A DNA stretch of 64,000 bases from positions 372,001-436,000 of the forward strand of contig NZ_BLXZ01000004.1 of NCBI RefSeq assembly GCF_014193675.1, in the 5' to 3' direction. The notes below the pieces were generated by a model. It did no database searches and was not told where the DNA came from. It saw only the letters and a program-made list of their open reading frames with translations. The translations under genes and the position numbers were made by a program. Shown here in pieces: positions 8,622 through 17,052 of the stretch. This stretch comes from Geomonas limicola (lineage in GTDB: Bacteria; Desulfobacterota; Desulfuromonadia; Geobacterales; Geobacteraceae). How positions within the stretch are numbered: position 1 is the first letter of the stretch; each line of letters opens with the position of its first letter.

Positions 8622-9527
8622 ATGCAAATGACCCGCAAACCAGAATGGCTGCAGAAAAAGATCACCCCTTCGGCGCACGGCGCCATGGAGGGGCTGCTCA
8701 AGGAACTGAGCCTGAACACCGTGTGCCAGCAGGCGCGCTGCCCGAACATCACCGAGTGCTTCAGCAAGCACCAGGCGACCTTTCTCATTCTCGGGCGCAT
8801 CTGCACCCGCCTGTGCGCGTTCTGCTCGGTGACCAAAGAGACCCCGCTGCCACTCGACCCCGGTGAACCGGCCAGCGTGGCGGAAGCGGTGCGACGGCTT
8901 GGCCTCACCCACGTGGTGATCACCAGCCCAACCCGCGACGACTTGCCGGACGGCGGCGCGGCGGCCTTCGCCGAGACGGTTGCCTGCATCCGGAAGGCCT
9001 CGCCGGGGACCAAGGCCGAGCTGCTCATCCCCGATTTTCGCGGCGCGGAGGCGCCCCTGGCGACCGTGATTGCCAGCGCGCCCGACATCCTGGGGCACAA
9101 CCTGGAGACAGTTCCCAGGCTCTACGCCATCCGCTCCGGCGCCGATTACCAGCGCTCGCTGGAACTTCTTGCCCGGGCGCACCGGCTCAACCCGGAGCTT
9201 AAGACCAAGTCGGGGCTCATGCTGGGACTGGGCGAGGAGGAGAACGAGATCTTCGAGGTGCTCGAAGACCTGCTGGCCACCGGCTGCTCGTACTTAAGCC
9301 TCGGCCAGTACCTCGCACCCAGCAAGCTGCACCAGAAGGTCGAGCGTTTCGTGGAGCCCGAACTCTTCGAGGCCTACCGGCTGCGGGCGCTTGCCATGGG
9401 GTTCGCCCACGTGGAAAGCGGGCCCTACGTGCGCAGTTCCTACCACGCCGAACAGTACGGCGAGAGTGCGGGAGTTGCTTCGGTGTCGGCTGGATGTTGT
9501 GGAGACGGCGTGGAGGGGGGAGAGTGA
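8622..9527 (+). CDS. lipA: lipoyl synthase (radical SAM)
   Basis: The 301-residue protein shows both cluster motifs of LipA: the auxiliary cluster cysteines C35, C40 and C46, and the radical SAM cysteines C61, C65 and C68 (CTRLCAFC). The C-terminal RSSYHAEQ provides the serine ligand of the auxiliary cluster. It inserts two sulfurs into protein-bound octanoyl chains made by LipM. After the conserved end it has a short extra tail, SAGCCGDGVEGGE. Its TGA overlaps the GTG of the M23 peptidase gene (GTGA). Confidence 0.96.
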   Translation: MQMTRKPEWLQKKITPSAHGAMEGLLKELSLNTVCQQARCPNITECFSKHQATFLILGRICTRLCAFCSVTKETPLPLDPGEPASVAEAVRRLGLTHVVITSPTRDDLPDGGAAAFAETVACIRKASPGTKAELLIPDFRGAEAPLATVIASAPDILGHNLETVPRLYAIRSGADYQRSLELLARAHRLNPELKTKSGLMLGLGEEENEIFEVLEDLLATGCSYLSLGQYLAPSKLHQKVERFVEPELFEAYRLRALAMGFAHVESGPYVRSSYHAEQYGESAGVASVSAGCCGDGVEGGE

Positions 9528-10120
9528 TCTCCGGGAGTGGGGTGGCAGGGAAGGGGAGCCGGCTTGCGGCGCGGTTTGCGCTGTGTGGCCTGGCTCTGCT
9601 TTTGACCCAGCCGCAGGTAGCGCTGGCCAGCCGCACGTCTCCGGTGGACGGCGGGGTGGTCACCTCCGGCGTCGGCTGGCGTCCCGACCCCTTTGGCAGC
9701 GGGCGCATGGTTTACCACAACGGGTACGACATCGCCGTCCCGCTGGGTACCAAGGTCTATGCCGTCGAGGCCGGCACCGTGTACTACGCCGGCACCTACC
9801 GCGGTTACGGCGAGATGGTGGCGGTGGACCATGGCAACGGCTACGTCACCATCTACGGCCACAACTCGAAGGTCTTGGTGAAGGTGGGGGACAAGGTCGA
9901 CAGCAACACCGTACTGGCCTTGTCGGGAAGTACCGGCCGCTCCACCGGTCCGCACCTGCACTACGAGTTGAGGCACCTCGCGGGTTATCCGAAACCGCAG
10001 CGTCCTTCCTGGGAAGAGAATCTGGAAAAGGTGGTGGGAGACGCGGTGGAAAGCGCCATCAAAAAACAGCAGGCTCAAGGCGGCGGCGAGCCCTACCTCC
10101 CGGAGCCCGAGGGGGAGTAG
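9524..10120 (+). CDS. secreted M23 family metallopeptidase
   Basis: A signal peptide (AARFALCGLALLLTQPQVALA) is followed by a LytM/M23 domain. Zinc and catalytic residues are visible as HNGYDIAVPLG (HxxxD) and HLHYE (HxH). M23 proteins cut peptidoglycan cross-links or regulate amidases in the periplasm. The GTG at 9524 is chosen because it forms a four-base overlap with the lipA stop and has a GGAGGGG stretch before it; an ATG at 9494 would put Arg/Gly-rich residues ahead of the signal peptide. The C-terminus is Pro/Glu-rich and lacks other domains. Confidence 0.85.
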   Translation: MISGSGVAGKGSRLAARFALCGLALLLTQPQVALASRTSPVDGGVVTSGVGWRPDPFGSGRMVYHNGYDIAVPLGTKVYAVEAGTVYYAGTYRGYGEMVAVDHGNGYVTIYGHNSKVLVKVGDKVDSNTVLALSGSTGRSTGPHLHYELRHLAGYPKPQRPSWEENLEKVVGDAVESAIKKQQAQGGGEPYLPEPEGE

Positions 10121-10154
10121 GCGGGGCAACTCTCTGCTTTGTCTTAACCGTGCA

Positions 10155-10189
10155 CAAAAAAAGGAGCGACCTGAGTCGCTCCTTTTTTC
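10155..10189. terminator. bidirectional rho-independent terminator
   Basis: The arms AAAGGAGCGAC and GTCGCTCCTTT are joined by a four-base loop, with A-rich and T-rich flanks on both sides. It can serve both the M23 gene on the plus strand and the tlpA-like gene on the minus strand. Confidence 0.88.
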
Positions 10190-10218
10190 GTAGTTAGTGT
10201 CTGTTCAGCTCCAAACCT

Positions 10219-10743
10219 TTATTCGGCCAAGAGCCTCTTGATCGCTTCTTCCATGGCGTGGCCCGTTTGGTCCGAGTACCCCTGGAATTTTTCCGCCACC
10301 ATCCCTTTCTTGTTGATCAGGTACACCGTCGGGATGGAGCGCAGGCCGTACTCGGTCTGCAGGTCTTCGCCTGCGATAGCTACCGGGTAGCTGATCTTGC
10401 GGTCGGCGATGAAGGTCTTGACGTCGCGCTCGGCACCTTCATCCACGCTGACTCCCAGGATCTGCAGGCCCTGCTTGCCGAACTTCTTGTTCAGCGCGTT
10501 CAAGTGCGGGATCGATTCTTTGCACGGGATGCACCACGTGGCGAAGAAGTCCATCACTAAGACGTAGCCTCTGTAATTGTTGAGCGTTACCGGCTGGCCG
10601 GATGTCGTGGTCAACTTGATGGCGGGGGCTTTGTCACCCTTTTGCAGGATGGCGGCTGCCGGCTGCGTCGAAAGAAGCAGGCCGGCAACCGCAAGCGGGA
10701 GTACTCTCAGCACAAACCTGTGCAACGGGATCAACCTCTTCAT
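10219..10743 (-). CDS. TlpA/ResA-family thiol-disulfide oxidoreductase
   Basis: The 174-residue protein has a cleavable signal peptide (about residues 1-31, ending QPAAA) and a thioredoxin fold with the active site C71-I-P-C74 in FFATWCIPCKES. The cis-proline loop is LRSIPTVYLI. Periplasmic members of this family reduce disulfides, often keeping CXXCH cysteines of apocytochromes reduced for heme attachment, which would suit this cytochrome-rich genome. It starts one base after the stop of the thioredoxin gene and shares its transcript. Confidence 0.88.
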   Translation of the reverse strand: MKRLIPLHRFVLRVLPLAVAGLLLSTQPAAAILQKGDKAPAIKLTTTSGQPVTLNNYRGYVLVMDFFATWCIPCKESIPHLNALNKKFGKQGLQILGVSVDEGAERDVKTFIADRKISYPVAIAGEDLQTEYGLRSIPTVYLINKKGMVAEKFQGYSDQTGHAMEEAIKRLLAE

Positions 10744-10744
10744 G

Positions 10745-11074
10745 TTAAAGCGCCTTCTTGATCAAAGCCTCCAGCTGAGTCTTCGGAATTGCGCCGACCA
10801 CCTGGTCCAGCACCTTGCCGTCTTTCAGCAGAATCACGGTCGGAATGCCGCGCACGCCGTACTTGCCGGGGGTGGCGGGGTTGTCGTCGACGTTGACCTT
10901 GCCTACTTTCACACGGCCTTCGTACTCAGAGGCAATGCTATCGATGAGTGGAGCGATGGCTTTGCAGGGAGCGCACCAGGTAGCCCAGAAATCGACCAGG
11001 ACCGGAATGTCCGACTGGAGCACTTCTTTTTCAAAGTTGTCGTCTGTGAATGTGCATACGTTTTCACTGGCCAT
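10745..11074 (-). CDS. trxA: thioredoxin
   Basis: The 109-residue cytoplasmic protein is a classical thioredoxin with [12 protein letters not shown] (C34 and C37) and the cis-proline loop VRGIPTVIL. The active site is CAPC rather than the more common CGPC, a change that could shift the redox potential. A strong AGGAGAGG site precedes the ATG. It is the first gene of a two-gene unit with the exported TlpA-like protein. Confidence 0.92.
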   Translation of the reverse strand: MASENVCTFTDDNFEKEVLQSDIPVLVDFWATWCAPCKAIAPLIDSIASEYEGRVKVGKVNVDDNPATPGKYGVRGIPTVILLKDGKVLDQVVGAIPKTQLEALIKKAL

Positions 11075-11107
11075 TGAACCCTCTCCTTAATAAAAAAAGT
11101 GAGTACA

Positions 11108-11135
11108 ACTATAAATGAGCGAGTAAAAAAAGCAA
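11108..11135 (-). promoter_or_regulatory. sigma-70-like promoter for trxA
   Basis: Read on the minus strand, TTGCTT (11135-11130) and TATAGT (11113-11108) are separated by 16 bases, with the predicted start near 11101 and trxA beginning at 11074. Confidence 0.45.
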
Positions 11136-11170
11136 GGGGTAATTGGCTACCGCGCGGAGCCGCTTCCCTG

Positions 11171-11199
11171 TTGACTTGAGGCGCTCACTGCGCGATAGT
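11171..11199 (+). promoter_or_regulatory. sigma-70-like promoter of the tetrapyrrole operon
   Basis: TTGACT (11171-11176) and GATAGT (11194-11199) are spaced by exactly 17 bases. The predicted transcript starts near 11206, about 39 bases before the TTG start of the first gene. Confidence 0.5.
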
Positions 11200-11244
11200 G
11201 GCGCCTGTTCGGCGCACCTCTTTAATTCATTAACGGAGTTCTCC

Positions 11245-11919
11245 TTGCGCTATTATCCCATAAACCTGGACGTCAAAGATAGGGTGGTGGTGATCATCGG
11301 CGGCGGCGCCGTGGCGGCCCGCAAGGCGGTGCGTCTTCTTGCTGCCGGCGCCAAGGTGACCGTGGTTGCGCCGGGTCTTGCTCCGCGCCTGGCGGAACTT
11401 GCCGCGCAGGGGAGTCTCGTGCACCTGCCGCGCAGCTACCAGCCGGGTGACCTGGCCGGAGCGCTCCTTGCCTTTGCCGCCACCGACGCTCCCGAGGTGA
11501 ACCGGGCGGTCGCCGAGGAGGCGCGCGCCCGGGGGGTACTGGTGGACCTGGTGGCGGATCCCCGGTCCGGAGACTTCACCACCCCTGCCGTACTCAGTCG
11601 CGGTGAACTCCTGATCACTGCCTCAACCTCAGGAGCAAGCCCTGGACTGTCACGGCGTATCATCGAGGAACTTGAACCACTCTTTGATGATGAATACGCT
11701 AAGTCAGTGATGCTTTTAGGTCGGGCCCGTGAAAAGCTGTTGACTGAAAAGGGGGGGACCGCATACAATGAGCGGGTTTTTGCCGTGCTGGAAGCCCTCG
11801 ATCTTCATCAGCTCGTCAAAAATGGCCAGCTGGAAGTCCTGGACCAGATACTCCTGAAACTCTCCGAATCCGGGGCCGAACCGGGGCCGGAGGGGGCGAT
11901 TAAAAAGGATCCGTCATGA
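11245..11919 (+). CDS. precorrin-2 dehydrogenase / sirohydrochlorin ferrochelatase domain protein
   Basis: The 224-residue protein matches the N-terminal domain of siroheme synthase: YPINLDVKDRVVVIIGGGAV with an NAD-binding GGGAVAARKA motif, then TPAVLSRGELLITASTSGAS and SPGLSRRI. It oxidises precorrin-2 to sirohydrochlorin and may insert iron. The TTG at 11245 is chosen for its GGAG site six bases upstream; the longer frame from 11143 covers the predicted promoter. It overlaps the next gene by four bases (ATGA). The methyltransferase that makes precorrin-2 is the CobA half of the fused gene downstream. Confidence 0.87.
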   Translation: MRYYPINLDVKDRVVVIIGGGAVAARKAVRLLAAGAKVTVVAPGLAPRLAELAAQGSLVHLPRSYQPGDLAGALLAFAATDAPEVNRAVAEEARARGVLVDLVADPRSGDFTTPAVLSRGELLITASTSGASPGLSRRIIEELEPLFDDEYAKSVMLLGRAREKLLTEKGGTAYNERVFAVLEALDLHQLVKNGQLEVLDQILLKLSESGAEPGPEGAIKKDPS

Positions 11920-12731
11920 ATGCCTTGCTTTTCAACAGTACCCTGGTCATCTATGCAATAGCGACGATCCTCTACCTGAGCTGCCTGGTGAGAACGGAGC
12001 CGAAAGTAGGACGCACGGCACAGCTGGTCCTCGGCGCCGGCTTCCTGGTGCACATTGCCTACACGGTGGACCGCTACTTCGAGGCGGGACACACCCCGAT
12101 CACCAACCTGCACGAATCCCTCTCGTTCTTCAGCCTGGCGACGGTCGGCATCTACCTTTTCTGCGAGTACCGCTACAAGGCCTACATCCTGGGTTCTTTC
12201 GTGACGCCGCTCGCGCTTTTGATCCTGGCCATCGCGGCGACCTTCTCCGGTATCGTTGCCCCGTTGAACCCGGCGCTCAAGAGCAAGTGGCTCACGGTGC
12301 ACACCGTGGTCGCCTTCCTGGGCTACGCCGCTTTCGCCATCTCCTTCGGCGTCAGCATCATGTACCTGATCCAGAGCCACTTCCTGAAGAAACGCCGCCT
12401 GGGCCCCCTGTTCCAGAAGCTCCCCCCCCTGGATCTCCTGGATGCCATCAGCTACCGTTGCCTCACCTTCGGTTTCCCGCTGCTGACCTTTGCCATCATC
12501 TCCGGCGCCATCTGGGCGGAAACCGCCTGGGGCACCTACTGGAGCTGGGACCCCAAAGAGACCTGGTCGCTCATCACCTGGTTCATCTACGCGGCACTCC
12601 TGCACGGCAGGCTGACTACCGGCTGGCGCGGCCGGAAAGCGGCCATGCTCTCCATCGTCGGTTTCCTCATCGTCATTTTCACCTTCCTCGGCGTCAACCT
12701 CTTCCTTGGGGGGCTGCACAGTTACAAATAG
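11916..12731 (+). CDS. CcsA/HemX-type cytochrome c assembly membrane protein
   Basis: The 271-residue protein has about eight membrane segments and the WWD-type heme-handling motif WGTYWSWDPKETW, flanked by His residues in NLHESLSFF, WLTVHTVVAF and ALLHGRL. This is the Cytochrom_C_asm family. CcsA (ResC) passes heme across the membrane for cytochrome c maturation (System II). In Bacillus a related protein, HemX, is encoded beside hemA and affects glutamyl-tRNA reductase levels. Position directly upstream of hemA fits HemX, while the full WWD motif fits CcsA; no CcsB/ResB partner is seen in the window. It overlaps the preceding gene by four bases. Confidence 0.83.
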   Translation: MNALLFNSTLVIYAIATILYLSCLVRTEPKVGRTAQLVLGAGFLVHIAYTVDRYFEAGHTPITNLHESLSFFSLATVGIYLFCEYRYKAYILGSFVTPLALLILAIAATFSGIVAPLNPALKSKWLTVHTVVAFLGYAAFAISFGVSIMYLIQSHFLKKRRLGPLFQKLPPLDLLDAISYRCLTFGFPLLTFAIISGAIWAETAWGTYWSWDPKETWSLITWFIYAALLHGRLTTGWRGRKAAMLSIVGFLIVIFTFLGVNLFLGGLHSYK

Positions 12732-12794
12732 AGTTGCGACAGATGACGCGGCAGCCGCGCTCGGTTGCAATTCTCTAGAAGGGGCAGGACGTTT

Positions 12795-14099
12795 ATGAAC
12801 ATTATCGTGGTAGGGCTCTCGCATAAAACCGCCGCCGTAGAAGTCCGGGAAAAGGTTGCTTTCTCGCCTACCCAGATGGAGAAGCCGCTCCAGGCGGTGG
12901 TGGCGCTTCCGGACATCACCGAGGCGGTGATCGTCTCCACCTGCAACCGGGTGGAGATTTACGCCACCACGCGTGACGTCGCGGGCGGCATGGCGAGGCT
13001 CAAGCGCTTTCTGGCCGATTATCACAACGTGCCGCTCGAGATGCTGGAGAGCCACCTCTACAGCTATCACGGCGAGGACGCCACCCGTCACGTCTTCCGC
13101 GTCGCCTCGAGCCTCGACTCGATGGTGGTGGGCGAGCCGCAGATCCTGGGGCAGATCAAGACCTCTTACGGCTACGCCGCCGAGTACAAGAGCTCCGGGA
13201 TCATCCTGAACCGGTTCCTGCACAAGGCCTTCTCGGTTGCCAAGCGTGTGCGCACCGAGACGAAGATCGCCTCCTCGGCGGTTTCGGTCGCCTTTGCCGC
13301 GGTGGAACTTGCCAAGAAGATCTTCGGCGAGCTCTCCGACAAGACGGTCCTCTTGATCGGTGCCGGCGAGATGTGCGAACTTGCCGCCAAGCACTTCATC
13401 AACACCGGCGTGCGCGGCGTGATGGTGACCAACCGTACCTTCGAGCGCGCCGAGAAGCTGGCCGAGGAGTTCTCGGCGAAGGCCGTGCGCTTTGACGATC
13501 TCTTCGACCACCTCCCCAAGGCCGACATCATCCTCTCCTCGACCGGTGCTCCGCACTTCATCATCCACGAGAAGGATGTCGAGGAGGTGCTCCGCCGCCG
13601 CAAGATGAAGCCGATGTTCTTCATCGACATCGCGGTGCCGCGCGACATCGATCCCAAGGTGAACAACGTCGAGAACGCCTACCTGTACACCGTCGACGAC
13701 CTGAACGGCGTAGTGGCTACCAACCTCGAGCAGCGCAAAGTCGAGGCGGCCAAGGCCGAGGCGATCGTCGAGCAGGAGATCGGGCAGTTCTTCAAGTGGC
13801 TCTCTTCGCTGGAGGTTACCCCGACCATCGTGGCGCTCAGGAACCGTTTCGACGAGCTCAGGAAGGCCGAGCTGGCCAAGACCCTCTCCAACTGGAAGGA
13901 TCTGCCGCCGGGTGCCGAGAAGAAGCTCGACGCGCTGATGAACGCCTACATGAACAAGCTGCTGCACCAGCCGACCAGCGTCCTGAAAAGGACCGATCCC
14001 GGCAACCGCAACGACCTGTACGTCGACGCCCTGCGCAACCTCTTCGACCTGGGCGACGCCGCCACCCCCCAGGAGGTCATGGTCGACCTCGAGGACTAG
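12795..14099 (+). CDS. hemA: glutamyl-tRNA reductase
   Basis: The 434-residue protein is a full-length GluTR. The catalytic cysteine is C50 in [11 protein letters not shown], and the NADPH-binding motif is [15 protein letters not shown]. The C-terminal dimerisation helix region is complete. It makes glutamate-1-semialdehyde from glutamyl-tRNA, the first step of the C5 route to heme. The ATG at 12795 ([13 protein letters not shown]) is the family start. The hemL product needed next is not in the window. Confidence 0.97.
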   Translation: MNIIVVGLSHKTAAVEVREKVAFSPTQMEKPLQAVVALPDITEAVIVSTCNRVEIYATTRDVAGGMARLKRFLADYHNVPLEMLESHLYSYHGEDATRHVFRVASSLDSMVVGEPQILGQIKTSYGYAAEYKSSGIILNRFLHKAFSVAKRVRTETKIASSAVSVAFAAVELAKKIFGELSDKTVLLIGAGEMCELAAKHFINTGVRGVMVTNRTFERAEKLAEEFSAKAVRFDDLFDHLPKADIILSSTGAPHFIIHEKDVEEVLRRRKMKPMFFIDIAVPRDIDPKVNNVENAYLYTVDDLNGVVATNLEQRKVEAAKAEAIVEQEIGQFFKWLSSLEVTPTIVALRNRFDELRKAELAKTLSNWKDLPPGAEKKLDALMNAYMNKLLHQPTSVLKRTDPGNRNDLYVDALRNLFDLGDAATPQEVMVDLED

Positions 14100-14218
14100 G
14101 TCCGTCGAGTTCAGGTAGTCCGGAGTTTTCCCTTAGGTCCTCGAGGTTCCCTGTGCCCCTCAGGTCCTTTACCGAGCAAAAAAACAACCGCATCACCAAA
14201 GATAAAGGAGAATCACCG

Positions 14219-15175
14219 ATGGCGCTTAAAGAGCTGAGAATTGGAACCCGCGCGAGCCAGCTCGCGCTTTGGCAGGCAAACTGGGTGAAGTCCGAGCTTG
14301 AGAAGCGTTACCCGGATATGACCGTAACCCTCACCAAGATCAAGACCATCGGCGACAAGATCCTCGACGTGCCGCTGGCCCAGGTGGGTGGCAAAGGGCT
14401 CTTCGTGAAGGAGATCGAAGAGGCGATGCTGCGCGGCGAAATCGACATCGCGGTGCACAGCATGAAGGACGTCCCGACCGAATTTCCGGAAGGGCTTGGC
14501 CTTTACTGCATCACCGAGCGCGAAGATCCGCGCGATGCCGTGATCTCCAACGGCGTGAAGTTCGCCGACCTGCCCCAGGGCGCCAAGATCGGCACCTCGG
14601 CACTGCGCCGCCAGGCCCAGCTCCTGAAAGTGCGCCCGGACCTCGAGATGGTGATCATCCGCGGCAACGTGGAAACCAGGATGAAAAAGCTCGAGACGGA
14701 AGGGCTGGATGCCGTCATCCTGGCCGCTGCCGGCCTCAAGCGCCTGGGCTTTGCCGACCAGGTGACCGAGTACCTCGACACCGACCTGTCGCTGCCGGCC
14801 ATCGGCCAGGGCGCACTGGGGATCGAGTGCAACCTCTCCAACGAAGCGGTGAAAGAGGCGATCGCCTTCTTCAACCATCCGGACACCGCACACGCCGTAC
14901 GCGCCGAGCGCGCGCTGCTCTGGCGCTGCGAGGGTGGCTGCCAGGTACCCATCGCCGCTTTCGGCGAGGTTGCCGGCGACGAGCTGAAACTGACCGGCTT
15001 CATCGCCTCGGTGGACGGCAAGGTCTCCGTGAAAGGGACCGTCAGCGGCCCGGCCGTTGATTGCGAGAAACTGGGCGTGAAACTCGCCGAGCAGCTCCTT
15101 GCGGAAGGCGGCCACGCCATCCTCGCCGAGGTATACCAGCGCGAGGTTTCCCGCGAGAAGGAAATCCCGGTTTAA
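14219..15175 (+). CDS. hemC: hydroxymethylbilane synthase (porphobilinogen deaminase)
   Basis: The 318-residue protein starts LRIGTRASQLALWQAN and carries the cofactor-binding cysteine C241 in RCEGGCQVPIAAFG, which holds the dipyrromethane primer. It joins four porphobilinogens into hydroxymethylbilane. An AAAGGAG site precedes the ATG. A 181-base gap with an inverted repeat and a hairpin separates it from the fused cobA-hemD gene. Confidence 0.97.
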   Translation: MALKELRIGTRASQLALWQANWVKSELEKRYPDMTVTLTKIKTIGDKILDVPLAQVGGKGLFVKEIEEAMLRGEIDIAVHSMKDVPTEFPEGLGLYCITEREDPRDAVISNGVKFADLPQGAKIGTSALRRQAQLLKVRPDLEMVIIRGNVETRMKKLETEGLDAVILAAAGLKRLGFADQVTEYLDTDLSLPAIGQGALGIECNLSNEAVKEAIAFFNHPDTAHAVRAERALLWRCEGGCQVPIAAFGEVAGDELKLTGFIASVDGKVSVKGTVSGPAVDCEKLGVKLAEQLLAEGGHAILAEVYQREVSREKEIPV

Positions 15176-15187
15176 CGACAAGCCTCA

Positions 15188-15282
15188 CCACAGAGTCGCA
15201 CAGAGGAAAAAACAAGGGAAATAACGAAACGCGTTTACCGGTTTTGGTGTTCCCCTGTGTTCCTCCGTGCCCCTCTGTGGTT
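15188..15282. repeat. imperfect inverted repeat of the CACAGAG family
   Basis: The left arm (15188-15220) begins ACCACAGAG and contains CACAGAGGAA; the right arm (15250-15282) is its imperfect reverse complement, containing TTCCTCCGTGCC and CTCTGTGGTT. The arms are 33 bases with a spacer of 29. A fragment of the same wording occurs at 19831-19864. Dispersed elements of this wording are familiar from Geobacter-type genomes. Confidence 0.7.
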
Positions 15283-15298
15283 AAAGCTTTTGACTTGT

Positions 15299-15346
15299 AA
15301 CAGCAAGAGGCTAACGGCTAACCCCTTAGCCTTTTGCTGTTTTGCT
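15299..15346 (+). terminator. hairpin between hemC and cobA-hemD (terminator or attenuator-like)
   Basis: AACAGCAAGAGGCTAA (15299-15314) pairs with TTAGCCTTTTGCTGTT (15326-15341) with one G-T pair. Only a short T-run follows, and the cobA-hemD start lies 16 bases further on, so it may be partial termination rather than an operon end. Confidence 0.5.
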
Positions 15347-15356
15347 CTGAAACAGG

Positions 15357-16889
15357 ATGGCAATGGCAGGTTCTAAAAAAGGATACGTCTACCTGATCGG
15401 TGCCGGCCCGGGCGATCCCGGCCTCATCACGGTGAAGGGGCGCGAGTGTCTCGGCAAGGCGGAAGTCGTCCTCTACGATTACCTGGCCAACGGCGAGCTG
15501 CTGCGCCTGGCGCCCAAGGACGCCGAGCTCATCTACGCCGGCAAGGTCGGTGGCGAGCACAACCGGGCCCAGAGCCAGATCAATGATCTGTTGGTCGAGA
15601 AGGCGCTGCAGGGGAAGGTCGTGGCGCGCCTGAAGGGGGGGGACTCCTTCATCTTCGGCCGGGGCGGCGAGGAGTGCGAGGCGCTGGTGGCCGCCGGTAT
15701 CGGCTATGAGGTCGTGCCGGGGATCACGGCGGGGGTGGGAGCTACCTGCTACGCCGGCATCCCGCTCACCCACCGCGCGGTGACCACGTCGGTCGCCTTC
15801 GTGACCGGTCACGAATCTCCCGGCAAGGCGAGCTCCGAGGTGGACTGGGAAGGGCTCTCGCTGGGGAGTGGAACGGTGGTCTTCTACATGGGGATCCGCA
15901 ACCTTCCCAGCATCTGCCAGAACCTGATGGCCAACGGCCGGGCTCCCGAAACCCCGGTGGCCCTGATCCGCTGGGGAACCAGGCCCGAGCAGGAAGTCCT
16001 CACCGGCACGCTTGCCGACATCGCCCAGAAGGCGCAGGCCAAAGGGTTCAAGGCACCGGCCATCACCGTGGTAGGCGAGGTGGTAAACCTCAGGGAGCAG
16101 CTGCGCTGGTTCGACAACCGCCCGCTCTTCGGCCGTTCGGTCATGGTCACCCGCGGCGCCGACCAGGCCGGTGAGTTCTCCGGAAAGCTCGAGCGCCTGG
16201 GCGCCCGGGTTTATACCTGCCCCACCATCGAGATCGACGAGCCGTTGAGCTATGCCGAACTCGACGAGGCGCTCGCCGGGCTGAACAGCTTCGAGTGGAT
16301 CGTCTTCACCTCGTACAACGCGGTGAAGTACTTCTTCGGCAGGCTGCACCAGCTGGGGCTCGACACCCGCGCCCTGGGTCGCAGCAGGGTCTGCGCCGTT
16401 GGTCCCAAGACCGCTGCCGCGCTCGAGCCCTACGGGATCAAGCCCGACCTGGTACCCGCCGACTACAAGGCGGAAGGGGTGGTGGCCGAGTTTGCCAAGC
16501 TGGACATCGCCGGCCAGTGGGTGCTCTTCCCCAAGGGAGATCGGGCACGCGAGGTGATACCTGAGGAATTGACCCGGATGGGGGCGCAGGTAATGGCGCC
16601 GGTCGCCTACCTGAACCGCACACCGGACCGGATCCCGGAAGAGTCGCTCGCCGCACTCGAGGAAGGGCAGGTCGCGTGCGTCACCTTCACCTCGTCGTCC
16701 ACGGTGCAGAACCTCGCGAGCATCCTGGGCGAGAACCGTTTCCTGCACCTCATGCAGGGGGTGAAGGTCGCCTCCATCGGTCCGGTCACCTCGAAGACCT
16801 GCAGAGAGCTGGGGCTTGAGGTACACATGGAGCCGGCGGAGTACACCCTGGACGCTTTGGCGGCGGAGTTGGTGAAGTTTTCCTGGTAA
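15357..16889 (+). CDS. cobA-hemD: fused uroporphyrinogen-III C-methyltransferase / uroporphyrinogen-III synthase
   Basis: The 510-residue protein is a fusion. Residues about 8-245 are a SAM-dependent methyltransferase (VYLIGAGPGDPGLITVKG, VVPGITAGVGATCYAGIPLTHR, VVFYMGIRNL). Residues about 260-505 are a HemD-type synthase (MVTRGADQAGEFSGKLERLG, WIVFTSYNAVKYF, CVTFTSSSTVQNL). The first half makes precorrin-2 for siroheme and corrinoids; the second closes the ring to uroporphyrinogen III. Such fusions are known in Gram-positive and deltaproteobacterial genomes. Two close starts (15357 and 15363) are possible. Confidence 0.93.
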   Translation: MAMAGSKKGYVYLIGAGPGDPGLITVKGRECLGKAEVVLYDYLANGELLRLAPKDAELIYAGKVGGEHNRAQSQINDLLVEKALQGKVVARLKGGDSFIFGRGGEECEALVAAGIGYEVVPGITAGVGATCYAGIPLTHRAVTTSVAFVTGHESPGKASSEVDWEGLSLGSGTVVFYMGIRNLPSICQNLMANGRAPETPVALIRWGTRPEQEVLTGTLADIAQKAQAKGFKAPAITVVGEVVNLREQLRWFDNRPLFGRSVMVTRGADQAGEFSGKLERLGARVYTCPTIEIDEPLSYAELDEALAGLNSFEWIVFTSYNAVKYFFGRLHQLGLDTRALGRSRVCAVGPKTAAALEPYGIKPDLVPADYKAEGVVAEFAKLDIAGQWVLFPKGDRAREVIPEELTRMGAQVMAPVAYLNRTPDRIPEESLAALEEGQVACVTFTSSSTVQNLASILGENRFLHLMQGVKVASIGPVTSKTCRELGLEVHMEPAEYTLDALAAELVKFSW

Positions 16890-17052
16890 AGGGAAAGGCA
16901 CCTGACGGAGCCAGTCCCCCCTCACTGTCATTGTGTACTGGCACAGTCACCGCCTAATGGAGTACAATCAGTCATTTCCATACGAGCTTTATTGAACCAG
17001 CAGTAGTCGGTCCAGGCGGGTCTTACAGATACCCCACTGAAAGGAGAAAGCA

